From positions 310,001 through 374,000 of the forward strand of contig NZ_NSDM01000002.1 of the NCBI RefSeq assembly GCF_030852425.1: 64,000 nt of DNA, written 5' to 3'. This DNA comes from Saccharothrix longispora. Its GTDB lineage: Bacteria; Actinomycetota; Actinomycetes; Mycobacteriales; Pseudonocardiaceae. The notes below the pieces were generated by a model that did not search any database, was not told the DNA's origin, and saw only the letters and a list, made by a program, of their open reading frames with translations. The first letter of the stretch is position 1; each line of letters starts with the position of its first letter. The position numbers were made by a program, and so were the translations under genes. Below, piece by piece: positions 18,701 through 27,259 of the stretch.

Positions 18701-19406
18701 GGTCGGGGCCCAGCCAGTGGGGTTCGCCCCGACCGGCGACGTCGTCGGCGGGCAGCTCGGGCACGCCCGGACCGCGCCGCTTGAGCACCCGGTGGCCGTG
18801 GTGCAGCACGGTTTCCGAGCCGTCGAGGCCGTCCAGCGCGGCGGTCAGCTCCACCGGCAGCCCGGCGTCGGCGAACAGGGCGAGCTGGGTGTCCAGCACG
18901 ACGCCCGCCGCGCCGCCGGCGACGGCCGCGGCGGCGGTGTGCGGGCCGATGCCGCCGGCCGCCCACACGGGCACGTCGACCGCGGCCAGGACCTGTTGCA
19001 GCAGCACGAACGTGCTCAACCCGCCGACCCGGCCGCCCGCCTCGCGACCGCGCACGACCAGGCCCGCCGCGCCGGAGTCGACGGCGGCGCGGGCCTCGGC
19101 GAGGTCGACGACCTCGACCAGCACCCGCCGGTCGGGGAAGTCGCGGGCGGTGCGCGCCGGGTCTGCCAGCAGCACGGTGTCCGCGGCGTCCGGCAGGTCG
19201 GGCACCGCGCAGCCCGGCCGGACGCGGACGCCGAACCGCCCGGTGGTCCACCGGGCGGTTCGGTCCAGCACGTCGGTCGCGGCGCGTAAGTCGCCCGCGG
19301 GCAGTTCCAGCACGCCGAGCGCGCCCGCACGGGCCGCGGCCGCGGTCAGCCGGGGCGCCGGGTGGTGGATCGGGTCGACCGCGACGACCAGCTCGGAGAC
19401 ATCCAT
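12744..19406 (-). CDS. Iterative PKS 1: NMO-NMO-KS-AT-ACP-KR, PUFA-synthase type
   Basis: A 2220-residue megasynthase. Residues 1-220 and about 300-640 are two flavin TIM barrels of the nitronate monooxygenase/PfaD enoyl-reductase group; the second has QGPMTRVSD and the FEGAECGGHVGPR active-site stretch. KS follows at about 659-1090 with DAACASSL (near 845), EAHGTGTV and GHTKCAAG. AT lies at about 1200-1490 (FLYPGQGSQRPGM, then GHSYGEL near 1294). One ACP is near 1650-1720, with the PfaA-type LSVDSIKRAEI motif. KR lies at about 1940-2220, with the nucleotide motif GGARGITARFA and catalytic Ser and Tyr in GSIAAALGNRGQCDYAAAND. Enoyl reductase is normally a separate protein (PfaD) in marine PUFA clusters, so its duplication and N-terminal fusion here is notable. 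Operon leader gene. Confidence 0.94.
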   Translation of the reverse strand: MDVSELVVAVDPIHHPAPRLTAAAARAGALGVLELPAGDLRAATDVLDRTARWTTGRFGVRVRPGCAVPDLPDAADTVLLADPARTARDFPDRRVLVEVVDLAEARAAVDSGAAGLVVRGREAGGRVGGLSTFVLLQQVLAAVDVPVWAAGGIGPHTAAAAVAGGAAGVVLDTQLALFADAGLPVELTAALDGLDGSETVLHHGHRVLKRRGPGVPELPADDVAGRGEPHWLGPDLRTQFPPVGQDVALASAFARRWPTAGAAIRGVRDAVLAAIADDAAVRVLGPGSTGARHLGTALPVVQGPMTRVSDRPGFAAAVADGGGLPFLALALSGPGQTRDLLTRTRDELGDRPWGVGVLGFAAEDVRAAQLAVVKEVRPTHAIIAGGRPAQAADLEAAGVSAFLHVPSPGLLRQFLAAGARKFVFEGAECGGHVGPRHSFPLWESQVDVLLDHLAAGGEAGELTVLFAGGVHDERSAAMVAALAAPLARAGAGVGVLMGTAYLFTEEAVGTGAIGPVFQRHVVDADRTDLLETAPGHATRCVRSGFTGDFAALRDDLRAAGVPDREAWERLERFNVGRLRVASKGVERVGDDLRPVPVERQAAEGMFMAGDVSVLRDAVTTIARLHHSVGAAAGRWLADRLTALRAALVAPEPEPEPAPLRVAIIGMACVFPGATDLASFWANVLSGADSVTEVPAERWDQELYYDPDGTGERTPSRWGGFLPRIPFDPLAYGIPPASLGAIEPVQLLALETARRALEDAGYPHTAADHRRTSVVFGAESGSDLSNATTLRTVLPAYTGALPPELDAQLPRLTEDSFPGMLANVIAGRVANRLDLGGANYTVDAACASSLTAVDVACKELVAGTSDLVVAGGADLHNGINDYLLFSSVHALSPSGRSATFDRSADGIALGEGVACVVLKRLDDALRDGDRVYAVVDGVGSASDGRALGLTAPRPEGQRAALERAYRMAGVSPARVGLVEAHGTGTVVGDRTELRTLTEVFTEAGAEAGSCALGSVKSQIGHTKCAAGLAGLIKAALAVHHGVRPPTLHLSEPNPAWEPERSPFAFHTAARPWVAPPAERVAGVSAFGFGGTNFHVVLRAHDQAPAAHALDRWPAELFLFRGTDPAAAARAAAAVLDQVEATPAARLRDFARGAATRADVAALRGDRVWLAVVAGDVAQLRERLRLAVSGGAGDGVFTADVAGTGAVAFLYPGQGSQRPGMLADLLVAFPELRRYLELGARWADALYPPAAFDPAAEAAQRARITDTAVAQPALGVVELAATDLLASVGVRPDAVAGHSYGELVALAAAGVFDPADLLAASAARAEAILAQVRDGDPGAMAAVTAPADEVEGVLAAADLPVVAANRNSPKQTVVSGPTDAVAAAVRALRDAGHPAKPLPVACAFHSPLVAGAGEAFRRVLDAMPLRAPSLPVWANRTAATYPATADAVRDGLAAQIGAPVRFAEQVLAMHDAGVRVFVEVGPGRVLSGLVPAVLGDRPHRVVHLGEGLPGLLTALARLAVAGVDVRTGPLVRGRDAADPSAVPATPGWTVDGHLVRRADGAIQPGALRPARRITEPIVSQHPVTPASSDALVADFLRTSREMIAAQRDVLMTYFGATGAVGTVVAAPPVAPAVVRAVAAPVVEAVPVATPEPVAADVLRTVVEVVAERTGYPVEMVEPDLDLEADLSVDSIKRAEIAGEIATRLGLDAGAGEALEALSAARTAAAIADLIEQRRGGAPGPAESAAPAAVEPGAVEPEAAPLVVAPRRLVFREHDLPAPTSDARGTRVVVVGAPDEAVTSALIAAGVEIGLEVAGAFVVHLGALDADESLLPEEFPNIQSLLAAGPRGLLAVDRREVGAATGLRGFFRTLDREYPDLATTLVEVPADAGPDAVAAALLAELAAADHEPVVLAGPGTRRGLRLTETDLGPVAAAGAGPAGDGAAEAEAAGLDRDAVVLLAGGARGITARFARTLAAAGRCRLELLGRTPAPLGPEEPDLAAATDRAGLRAAFLARGLTSPAEVERAVSAALAEREVRTTLADLGDLARYHAVDVLDAEAVRATVKRVHDEHGRLDAVVYAAGVIEDKLVADKSVESFRRVFGTKVDGARTLLDAVDALPAGPRYAVLFGSIAAALGNRGQCDYAAANDALEELGRRWSRPGRRGLTVHWGPWAGGGMVSPELARSYAARGVALIDPEEGPLSLLRELAWGPADVHAVVSSASGW

Positions 19407-19814
19407 CCGTTCCGCAACTCCCTATCGACACGAGCCGGCCGGCGATGACGTCGAGTAGTCAAGGGAGTGCGGTACGTCGCGTCAACGCCCCGAACCTTCG
19501 CTCGTGGCGCGCGTTAACGTGAATGGACGCCGAACGGGTGCTTTCCCACGCGACGGCGATCACCAGCCAGTTCACCGTGTGGATGCGAAAACACTTCACG
19601 GACGGTCGCAGGGGCGTTACCCGGCGGACACGGATGCATCGTGCGTGGAACAAATAGTGTGTTCGAGATCACAACCGTTCGGCGGCACGGCCGCGAGCCC
19701 GGTCGTACGCCGCACCGCACCGCCGGACGGACCCGCTGCCTTCGGGGGGTGGACAGCCACCTTACCGAGCGGTAGCAGCCGCGCGGACGGCCGCGCGGCC
19801 CGTCCTGCGCGGGA
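19407..19814. other. 408-nt gene-free region upstream of the PKS operon
   Basis: No convincing reading frame on either strand. It has more A and T than its surroundings (for example ACAAATAGTGTG near 19650 and GTTAACGTGAAT near 19512). It should hold the promoter and regulatory sites of the 15-kb PKS operon; apart from the candidate promoter listed separately I could not identify sites. Confidence 0.6.
19457..19485 (-). promoter_or_regulatory. Candidate sigma-70-type promoter of the PKS operon
   Basis: Reading the minus strand, TTGACG (19485-19480) is followed after exactly 17 nt by TTGACT (19462-19457), which fits only the first and last bases of a -10 TAnnnT. Transcription would start near 19450, about 45 nt ahead of the ATG at 19406. 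The -35 is good and the -10 poor. Confidence 0.35.
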
Positions 19815-20450
19815 TCAGCCGCGGAACTCCGGGTTGATCCAGTAGGTGCTGTCGCCGCGGTTCTCGGTGGGGAAACCACCGCCTTCGCCGTGGTGCAGCA
19901 CGCCCGCGCCCACCGGAGCGGTGAACGGGCCGTGCGTCACCGGGGCGGTGTAGTAGCCCGGCGAGGTCAGGTAGCCCCCGTACGGGGTGTAGTAGGAGAT
20001 CACGTACTCGCGGCCGGCCTCGACCGGCACCGGGGTGGCGAAGAAGATCTCCGCCATGCGACCGGGGTGGGTCCAGGCGCGTTCGGCCAGCAGGGCGCCG
20101 TCCCGCCACAGGCGCAGCGTGATCGGCCCCCGGTAGGGGCCGCGCAGCAGGGAGGCGCCGAGGACGTGGCCGGGCCGGTCGAAGACGGTCCTCAACCCGA
20201 CCTCGGTGGGCCGCACGTCCTCGGCGGCGACCTCCGGCGCGGGCCGGGTGACGAACTCGCAGCCCTCCGCGCAGGAGACGGTCCGCGGACCGGGCGGCGA
20301 TTCGGGCGTCGGGGCGGCGGGCGCGTCGGCGGGTGCGGCGTGGTGGGCGGGGACGCGGTCCGGTGCGGGGTCGTCGTACGCCCGGGCGGAGCCGGACAGG
20401 ACCAGGGCCGCGACGGCGGTGGTCGCGAGCAGCCTGGGTAAGCGGGACAT
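19815..20450 (-). CDS. Secreted DUF4082-domain protein (single domain)
   Basis: A 211-residue precursor with a signal peptide of about 24 residues (cleavage near ARAYDD), a Pro/Ala-rich spacer, then a Cys pair (CAEGC) and one DUF4082-type beta-sandwich domain. The family hallmarks are GASLLRGPYRGPITLRLW, the FFATPVPVEAGREYVISYYTP strand pair and a closing sequence ending in YWINPEF. DUF4082 domains are predicted immunoglobulin-like modules in secreted proteins, often beside carbohydrate-active domains; no catalytic role is known to me. It is followed upstream by a larger two-domain relative (20544-22313) in the same orientation 93 nt away, suggesting co-expression and a shared extracellular, perhaps polysaccharide-binding, task. 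Confidence 0.85.
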   Translation of the reverse strand: MSRLPRLLATTAVAALVLSGSARAYDDPAPDRVPAHHAAPADAPAAPTPESPPGPRTVSCAEGCEFVTRPAPEVAAEDVRPTEVGLRTVFDRPGHVLGASLLRGPYRGPITLRLWRDGALLAERAWTHPGRMAEIFFATPVPVEAGREYVISYYTPYGGYLTSPGYYTAPVTHGPFTAPVGAGVLHHGEGGGFPTENRGDSTYWINPEFRG

Positions 20451-20543
20451 GCGGACTCCTCTGGAGCGGCGGGCGGTTGTCGTTCCCGTGGTGTGGATCG
20501 TCGGGACGGGGCGTCGTGCTACCCGGCACCTCGGGAGTCGACC

Positions 20544-22313
20544 TCAGGAGGTGGTGAAGACGACGTCCACCCAGTAGTTGTTGCCGCCGTAGTAGTTGGT
20601 CGGGAACCCGGCGCCCTGCCGGAACCTGCCGTTGGCGTACGGGCCGGCGGCGGTCCACAGTGGCGGGGAGAGGACGCGGGGTCGGCGGTCGAAGTAGCCG
20701 TGGTCCACCGCGTGGTGGCCGCTCGGGGTGGTGTAGGAGGCCACGTAGACCCGGTTGGCCTCGATCGGCACCGGGGTGGCGAAGGTCAGCTCCTGCCAGC
20801 CGGTGGCGGTCTCGTCGGTGAACGTGCCGGTGGCGAGGAGGGCGCCGTCCGCCGACCACAGCGAGCCGGTGTGCGTGCCGGTGTTGCCCTCGCCCTTGTA
20901 GAACCGCACGCCGGTGACCGCGCCGGTCACGGCGGAGCCGAAGCGGACGCCCAGCTCCAGCGGCCCCTGGTCGGCGCTCGCCGGGAACGCGGGGACCGTC
21001 GCGGCGCTGAACAGCGAGCACGGGCAGTCGGCGGTGGGCGCGGTGGTGAACGACCAGGTCTCGGCGCGGGCGAGGGCGTTGCCGCGCACGTCGGCGACCA
21101 GGGCGGAGGCGGTGTGGCGGGCGCCGGGCGTGAGCGGGCCGTCCGGCGTCCAGGTGACGGTCCTGCCGTCGGCGGACACCGCGGCGGTGCCGTGCAGCTC
21201 GGCCCCGCCCTCGTCCGTCAGGACGATCCTCGGCGACGCGGGGTCGATCGCCTCGTCGAAGCCGAGGGTGAGGACGCCGTCCAGGGGCACGTCGGTCGCC
21301 TCCGGGGCGGGGGTGCGCGCGTCGAGCACGGGGCGGGTGTAGTCGCCGTCGGCGCCGTGGCGGTAGAGGACGTCGACCCAGTAGTTCGACGCGTGGAAGC
21401 CGCTGTCGGGCATGCCGCCGCCGTAGCGGAACAGGCCGTTGGGCGTGGCGGTGGTGTCGGGGACGGCCCAGACCTGGTCGTGGCCGACGGTCCGGCCGTA
21501 GTTGCCGAAGAACGTCCCGTCGATCGCGTAGCGGCCGTGCGGCGCGAAGTAGGAGACGACGTAGGGCCGGTTCGCCTCCACGACGACGGGCGTGGCGAAG
21601 ACCAGGGTCTGCCACCCGGTGGTCGTCTCGTCCGTGAACGTGCCGGTCGCGAGGCGCTGACCGGTGGCCGACCAGAACGAGCCGGTGTGCGTGCCGGTGT
21701 TGCCCGGCCCCTTGTAGAACCGCACGCCGAGCACCTCGCCCCGGCCGGTGAAGTAGACCTTCGCGCCCAGCTCCACGGCGTCGCGGTCGTCGGTGCTCGG
21801 GCGGCTCGGGACCGCGAAGTCGTCCCAGATGGAGCACGGGCAGTCGTCGGCGCGCGGGCTGCCGGTGGTGAACCGCCAGGTCGCCGCGGTGCCGTCGGCG
21901 TGCACGGAGGCGGTGTAGGTGGTGCCCGGGTCGAGGGGCGCGGCGGGGGTGAACCGCGCGGTCAGGCCGCTCGCGGGGGTGGTCGTGCCCTCGACCGCGC
22001 CGGCCGGGCCGGTGAGCGTGAAGCGGACGTCGGGGTCGGCGATGGTGCGGGCGAAGGTGGCGGTCACGGTCGGGGTCAGCCCCACGCTGCCCGCGCCGGC
22101 GGCCGGTTCCGTGCTCAGCAGAGCGGCCTGCGCGGACGGCCCACTCGCGGCCGATTCGTCCACTGTGGACCCGGCGGGGTTCGGCACGCGGGTGGCCTCG
22201 GCGGACGCGGCCGGGACGACGGGCAGCGCCGGCGCCAGGGCGGCGACGGCGAGCACGAGCAGTCGTCTCAGCGGCCTGCCGGCGGCGCGGTGGGCTCTGC
22301 CTGGTAACGGCAT
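20544..22313 (-). CDS. Secreted Ig-like / DUF4082 tandem-repeat protein
   Basis: A 589-residue precursor with a long signal peptide (about 36 residues, ending VPAASA). The mature protein is built as two repeats of [Big_5-like bacterial Ig domain + DUF4082]. Each Ig domain ends in WRFTTG or WSFTTA followed by a Cys pair (CPCS), and each DUF4082 domain contains VTGVRFYKG or VLGVRFYKG, GNTGTHTGS, WSA, LATGTFTDET, TGWQ and a C-terminal NYWVDV motif. The two DUF4082 copies are strikingly similar, which points to recent internal duplication. An upstream in-frame start at 22370 was rejected because GGAAGG precedes the 22313 ATG and the signal peptide begins there. The function is unknown; adhesion or glycan binding is a guess from fold. 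Confidence 0.85.
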   Translation of the reverse strand: MPLPGRAHRAAGRPLRRLLVLAVAALAPALPVVPAASAEATRVPNPAGSTVDESAASGPSAQAALLSTEPAAGAGSVGLTPTVTATFARTIADPDVRFTLTGPAGAVEGTTTPASGLTARFTPAAPLDPGTTYTASVHADGTAATWRFTTGSPRADDCPCSIWDDFAVPSRPSTDDRDAVELGAKVYFTGRGEVLGVRFYKGPGNTGTHTGSFWSATGQRLATGTFTDETTTGWQTLVFATPVVVEANRPYVVSYFAPHGRYAIDGTFFGNYGRTVGHDQVWAVPDTTATPNGLFRYGGGMPDSGFHASNYWVDVLYRHGADGDYTRPVLDARTPAPEATDVPLDGVLTLGFDEAIDPASPRIVLTDEGGAELHGTAAVSADGRTVTWTPDGPLTPGARHTASALVADVRGNALARAETWSFTTAPTADCPCSLFSAATVPAFPASADQGPLELGVRFGSAVTGAVTGVRFYKGEGNTGTHTGSLWSADGALLATGTFTDETATGWQELTFATPVPIEANRVYVASYTTPSGHHAVDHGYFDRRPRVLSPPLWTAAGPYANGRFRQGAGFPTNYYGGNNYWVDVVFTTS

Positions 22314-22762
22314 GGTTGTCGCCTTCCGTGCGGAGCGGGCACCCCGATCACACGTCGGGCATCGGCGCACCCGGACGCGCCGTTACCGCGCCCCGCGGGC
22401 CGCTGGGCCACTCCGCCCACCGGCGGTCCCGCGAGGGCTCCGGATACCGCCGATGCGCCCACTCCCCCGCCACTCCCCGCACCCGCGCGCGGCGGGCATT
22501 CGGACGCGCGGCGCTCCGCGCGGGGGATTCCCGGCACGTCCCGGCCCCGCGCGGCGCAGTCCGCGGTGACGGCGACAGCGCCTTCGGCTTCGCGCCGGCG
22601 CACGCGCCGAGGGACACGGCGGCGAGGGCGGGACGATCGGGTCCACCGATCCGACCGCCCGGTGCGAGGAGGTTTCACCTTCGCCCCCGGCCCGCGCACC
22701 GCGACGGTGTTCAGGACGTGCACCCCCATGCGGTGCCACCGCCACTCCGCGACCGGTGCGGC
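22314..22762. other. 449-nt gene-free region
   Basis: It lies between the DUF4082 repeat gene and the end of the reductase gene. Every frame here is Arg/Pro-rich and without family resemblance, so I read them as chance open frames in high-GC DNA. It presumably holds the promoter of the DUF4082 pair. I see no clear site. Confidence 0.6.
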
Positions 22763-23320
22763 TCAGCGGGTCCGGTAGCGCGCGTAGATCAGCCCGCTGT
22801 CGAAGGCGCGCTCCTCGACCAGGTCGAGGTCGAGGCGCACGCCGTCGGGGAAGAACCGCTTGCCACCGCCGACCACGCTCGTGGTGATGAACAGGTGGTA
22901 CTCGTCCACCAGGCCGGCGGCGATCGCCTGGGCCGCGAGGGTCGGACCGTCCACGGTGAGGTCGGCCTCCGCCTCGGCCTTGAGCCCGCGCACCGCGTCC
23001 GGGTCGAAGGTCCGCTCGATCCTGGTCTTCGCACTGGACACCGACTCCAGCGTCGTGGAGTACACGACCTTCTCCGCGGCCTGCCAGTCGCGGGCGTACT
23101 GGAGGATGTGCGGCGGCTGGTCGGGCTCGGTGTGCGCGGTCTCCCAGTAGACCATCGTCTCGTACATCCGCCGGCCGTAGAGGTACGTGCCGACGGGCCG
23201 GAAGAGGTCGTTGACGAAGGTGTGCACCTCCGGGTCCTCGGCCCCGGTGCCGAGGCCGCCCTCCGTCGCCTCGGCGTAGCCGTCGAGCGAGGTGATCATC
23301 GAGTAGACGAGCTTCGCCAT
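22763..23320 (-). CDS. Dihydrofolate reductase-like (RibD C-terminal family) reductase
   Basis: A 185-residue protein of the RibD_C/DHFR-like group: it begins KLVYSMITSLDGYAEATEGG (MSSLDGFIA-type N-terminal strand), has the nucleotide-binding arginine region TYLYGRRMYETM, the glycine-rich TVDGPTLAAQ and the late VGGGKRFFP motif. It most likely uses NADPH, but the substrate is unknown because this family is broad and most members are not folate enzymes. The start at 23320 has AAGGAG 6 nt upstream; the 46-codon extension upstream is Arg-rich and not conserved-looking. It is a stand-alone gene 121 nt after the xylanase gene on the same strand. Confidence 0.88.
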   Translation of the reverse strand: MAKLVYSMITSLDGYAEATEGGLGTGAEDPEVHTFVNDLFRPVGTYLYGRRMYETMVYWETAHTEPDQPPHILQYARDWQAAEKVVYSTTLESVSSAKTRIERTFDPDAVRGLKAEAEADLTVDGPTLAAQAIAAGLVDEYHLFITTSVVGGGKRFFPDGVRLDLDLVEERAFDSGLIYARYRTR

Positions 23321-23441
23321 GGGTCTCCTTCGGGTACGGGCGCGCCAGTCTGCCGGCGATTCCGCGACCGTGCCCCGCACGACCCGGAACCCGTCGGCCG
23401 ACCGGCTGCCGCTCCGCGACCGCGGCGACCCGCCGGACCCG

Positions 23442-24799
<1,358 letters not shown>

Positions 24800-27259
24800 T
24801 TGCCTTTCCACCCGGAAGCAACGCACCACTCCATAGTCTCGGTGGACATCGCGGGCTCCAGCGCCGAGGGCAGGCACGTGGGGCACCGGTTGCACGCCGT
24901 CCAGTCCCTCCGCGGCATCGTGGAACACGCCCTCAAGGAGGCGGACGTCGAAGCGGGGCACTGCGATTTCCGGGACCGCGGTGACGGCTACCAGATCCTG
25001 GTCGACGGCACGGTCCCCAAGGCCCGCCTGGTGCGCCGGTTCGTCAGCGAACTCGTGGACGGGCTGCTGGAGCACAACGAGAGGTCCAACGAGCAGAGCA
25101 GCCTGCGGCTCAGGGTGGCGCTGCACTACGGGGAGGTGACCCCGGCGGAGACCACCGAGGTGTCCAAGGCCATGGAGCACGCCACGCGCATCCAGGACGC
25201 CCGGCACGTCAGGGACCGACTCCGGCAGTCGGGCGCGGTGCTCGCGCTCGTGGTCTCCGAGGATTTCCACAAGAACATCATCGACGAGGTCGCGGCGGTG
25301 CGGGAGCGGTACGATTTCGCCCCTTTCGAGGAGGAATTCCGGGGCACCCCCTTGAAAGCCCGGCTGTGCCTGTTCGGCGGCAAGGCGCCCCTGGCCCCCG
25401 ACCCCTCCGCTGCGAACGCGCGGGAGACCGGCCCCGCGCGCCCCGGCGTCCCCCGCGACCCGTCGGACCCGGTGTTCGACGTGCTCCGGTCGGTCATCGT
25501 GCTCGGCGCGCCGGGCGCGACCGCGCGCCAGGAGCGCACCACCTCGCTCGTCCTGTTCGGCCCGCCGGGATCGGGCAGGTCGCGGACCGAGCGGTGGCTG
25601 TGCGAGGACCTGGCGGAGCGGGGCCAGTGGTGGGTGCTGCTCGGCGCGGACCGGGACCGCGGCAGCAGACCGGTGGCCGACCTGCTGCTGGAGGCGGCGG
25701 TCGGGCTGGTCGGGCAGGACGGGCCCTGGGACTTCTCCCGGCTGCTGGGCCACCTCGTCGCGAGGTCGGTCCGGCGCGCGGGCGGCGGCGTCGACGGCGA
25801 CCCGCTGCCGCTGCCGCGGTCCGGGGACGACCTGGAGGGCGCGCTGGGCGGGCTGGTGCGCGCGGCGGGCCTCGGCGACGACGCGCGGCCGCAGGTCCGC
25901 CGCATGACCACCCGGCTGCTCCGGCCCCGCTGGACCCGCCCGCGCGGCGGCCACGACTGGCACCGCCGGATCGTCGCGCTCCGCGAGTTCGCCGACCTGT
26001 CCGCACGCGCGGACCGGGAGTCCGGGGAGCGCGCCGACCGCGTGCTGATGACGGCCTTCCTGGAGGACCTGGCGGCGGTCGAACCCCGCGGGCGGCGGGT
26101 GGACCCGGTGGTCGTGATCAGCAGCGACATCGACGCCGAGCCCCTGCTCCGCGCCTGGGGCGGGGCGCTCACCGCCGGAACGCGGGCCAGGGCGACCTTC
26201 GTCGCGGTGGGGGACCGCGCGCTCGTGGAGAAGCTGGGGCTGCCGCAGGAGCAGGCGATCCCGGCCGGCCGCGAGGACGTGGAGCGGTTGAGCCGGGGCG
26301 CCACCGCGTTCCGCGGTCCGCACACGCCGCTGCCGCTGTCCGGTCTCACCGCGGCCCAGTTGGAGGCCATGGTCGTCGAGGCCGGGGTGCCGGAGCGGCA
26401 CCGGGAGCGCCTGGTGTCCTCCGTGCTCCGGCTGAGCGCGGGCCACGCCGAGGCGGCTGCCCAACTGGTGCGCGCCGCGTGCCTGCTCCCCCCGGCCGAG
26501 TGGGCGCCCCGGCTCCTGCTGGGTGTCCGGGCCCACGACGGGTCGGGTCCGCTGCGCGACCACCTGCTGGACCGGCTGCTGGCGGGGCGGACCGTCGGCC
26601 TGGACGACGCCGTGACCCGCTCGGCGGCGAGGAACCAGGCCGAGGCCGCCCTGCTGATGACGGGCGCGCGGCAGGCGCGGTTGAAGGGGTCGGCGCTCGC
26701 GACCGAGTGGGCGTGCACGGGGCCGGGTGGCGTCCCGGTCATGCACCCGCTGCTGCGGCTGCTGCTGGTCGAGCGGCTGGCCGAGCGGCCGGCGGACGCG
26801 CCGGACTCGTGGGAGGCGGTCTTCACCCGGCTCGCCGGGTTCGCGAAGCGGCGCGGTGACGAGGAGGGCGAACTGCACCACCGGTTCGCCGCGGGCGACG
26901 TCGACGGCGTGCTGGGCAGGTTGGAGGAGCTGCTCACCTCCGGCGGGGGCCGGCGCTGGCTGGACGTCGTGGAGGTCGTCGCGTCCTGCCCGGCCCGCCC
27001 GGGGACGCGCCCGCCCAGGACCTTCCGCTCCCCCGTCGAAGCCGTGCTGCGGTCGTGGCACGCCACCGGCGACGTCCACCTGATCGACGAGTGGGCCGAC
27101 CACCACATCACGACCGCCGCGCACCTCAGGCAGGTGGCGGGGCTGGCGCGCAGCGGCCAGGTGGAGTTCCTCCACGCGGCCGACTGGCACGAGGAGCAGG
27201 GGCGCCGCCAACCGCGCCACCGGGGTTCGCCCCACCAGGACAGGGAGGAACAGCAGTGA
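24800..27259 (+). CDS. Class III cyclase-homology domain fused to a STAND-like P-loop ATPase
   Basis: Starting from TTG at 24800 (AGAGGAAGAG lies just upstream) the protein has 819 residues; an ATG at 24638 would give 873. Residues 10-180 resemble a class III nucleotidyl cyclase catalytic domain: the metal-binding Asp is in VDIAGSS (Asp16), a second Asp in RGDGYQ (Asp62), and HYGEV (109-113) matches the cyclase beta-strand. A P-loop GPPGSGRS follows at 254-261 with a VVVISSDID strand as possible Walker B, then helical repeats of about 450 residues. This is a signalling ATPase layout rather than a metabolic enzyme. The gene overlaps the next one by 4 nt (GTGA), so it works with a membrane-anchored extracellular receptor-like protein. 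Whether the cyclase domain is active or only binds nucleotide cannot be told. I know no named system with this pair. Confidence 0.85.
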   Translation: MPFHPEATHHSIVSVDIAGSSAEGRHVGHRLHAVQSLRGIVEHALKEADVEAGHCDFRDRGDGYQILVDGTVPKARLVRRFVSELVDGLLEHNERSNEQSSLRLRVALHYGEVTPAETTEVSKAMEHATRIQDARHVRDRLRQSGAVLALVVSEDFHKNIIDEVAAVRERYDFAPFEEEFRGTPLKARLCLFGGKAPLAPDPSAANARETGPARPGVPRDPSDPVFDVLRSVIVLGAPGATARQERTTSLVLFGPPGSGRSRTERWLCEDLAERGQWWVLLGADRDRGSRPVADLLLEAAVGLVGQDGPWDFSRLLGHLVARSVRRAGGGVDGDPLPLPRSGDDLEGALGGLVRAAGLGDDARPQVRRMTTRLLRPRWTRPRGGHDWHRRIVALREFADLSARADRESGERADRVLMTAFLEDLAAVEPRGRRVDPVVVISSDIDAEPLLRAWGGALTAGTRARATFVAVGDRALVEKLGLPQEQAIPAGREDVERLSRGATAFRGPHTPLPLSGLTAAQLEAMVVEAGVPERHRERLVSSVLRLSAGHAEAAAQLVRAACLLPPAEWAPRLLLGVRAHDGSGPLRDHLLDRLLAGRTVGLDDAVTRSAARNQAEAALLMTGARQARLKGSALATEWACTGPGGVPVMHPLLRLLLVERLAERPADAPDSWEAVFTRLAGFAKRRGDEEGELHHRFAAGDVDGVLGRLEELLTSGGGRRWLDVVEVVASCPARPGTRPPRTFRSPVEAVLRSWHATGDVHLIDEWADHHITTAAHLRQVAGLARSGQVEFLHAADWHEEQGRRQPRHRGSPHQDREEQQ

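Noticed and set aside
22568..22778. Small Arg-rich open frame in the 22.3-22.7 kb gap
   Set aside because: Lysine-poor, Arg-heavy chance frame without start signals; no resemblance to a basic protein family.
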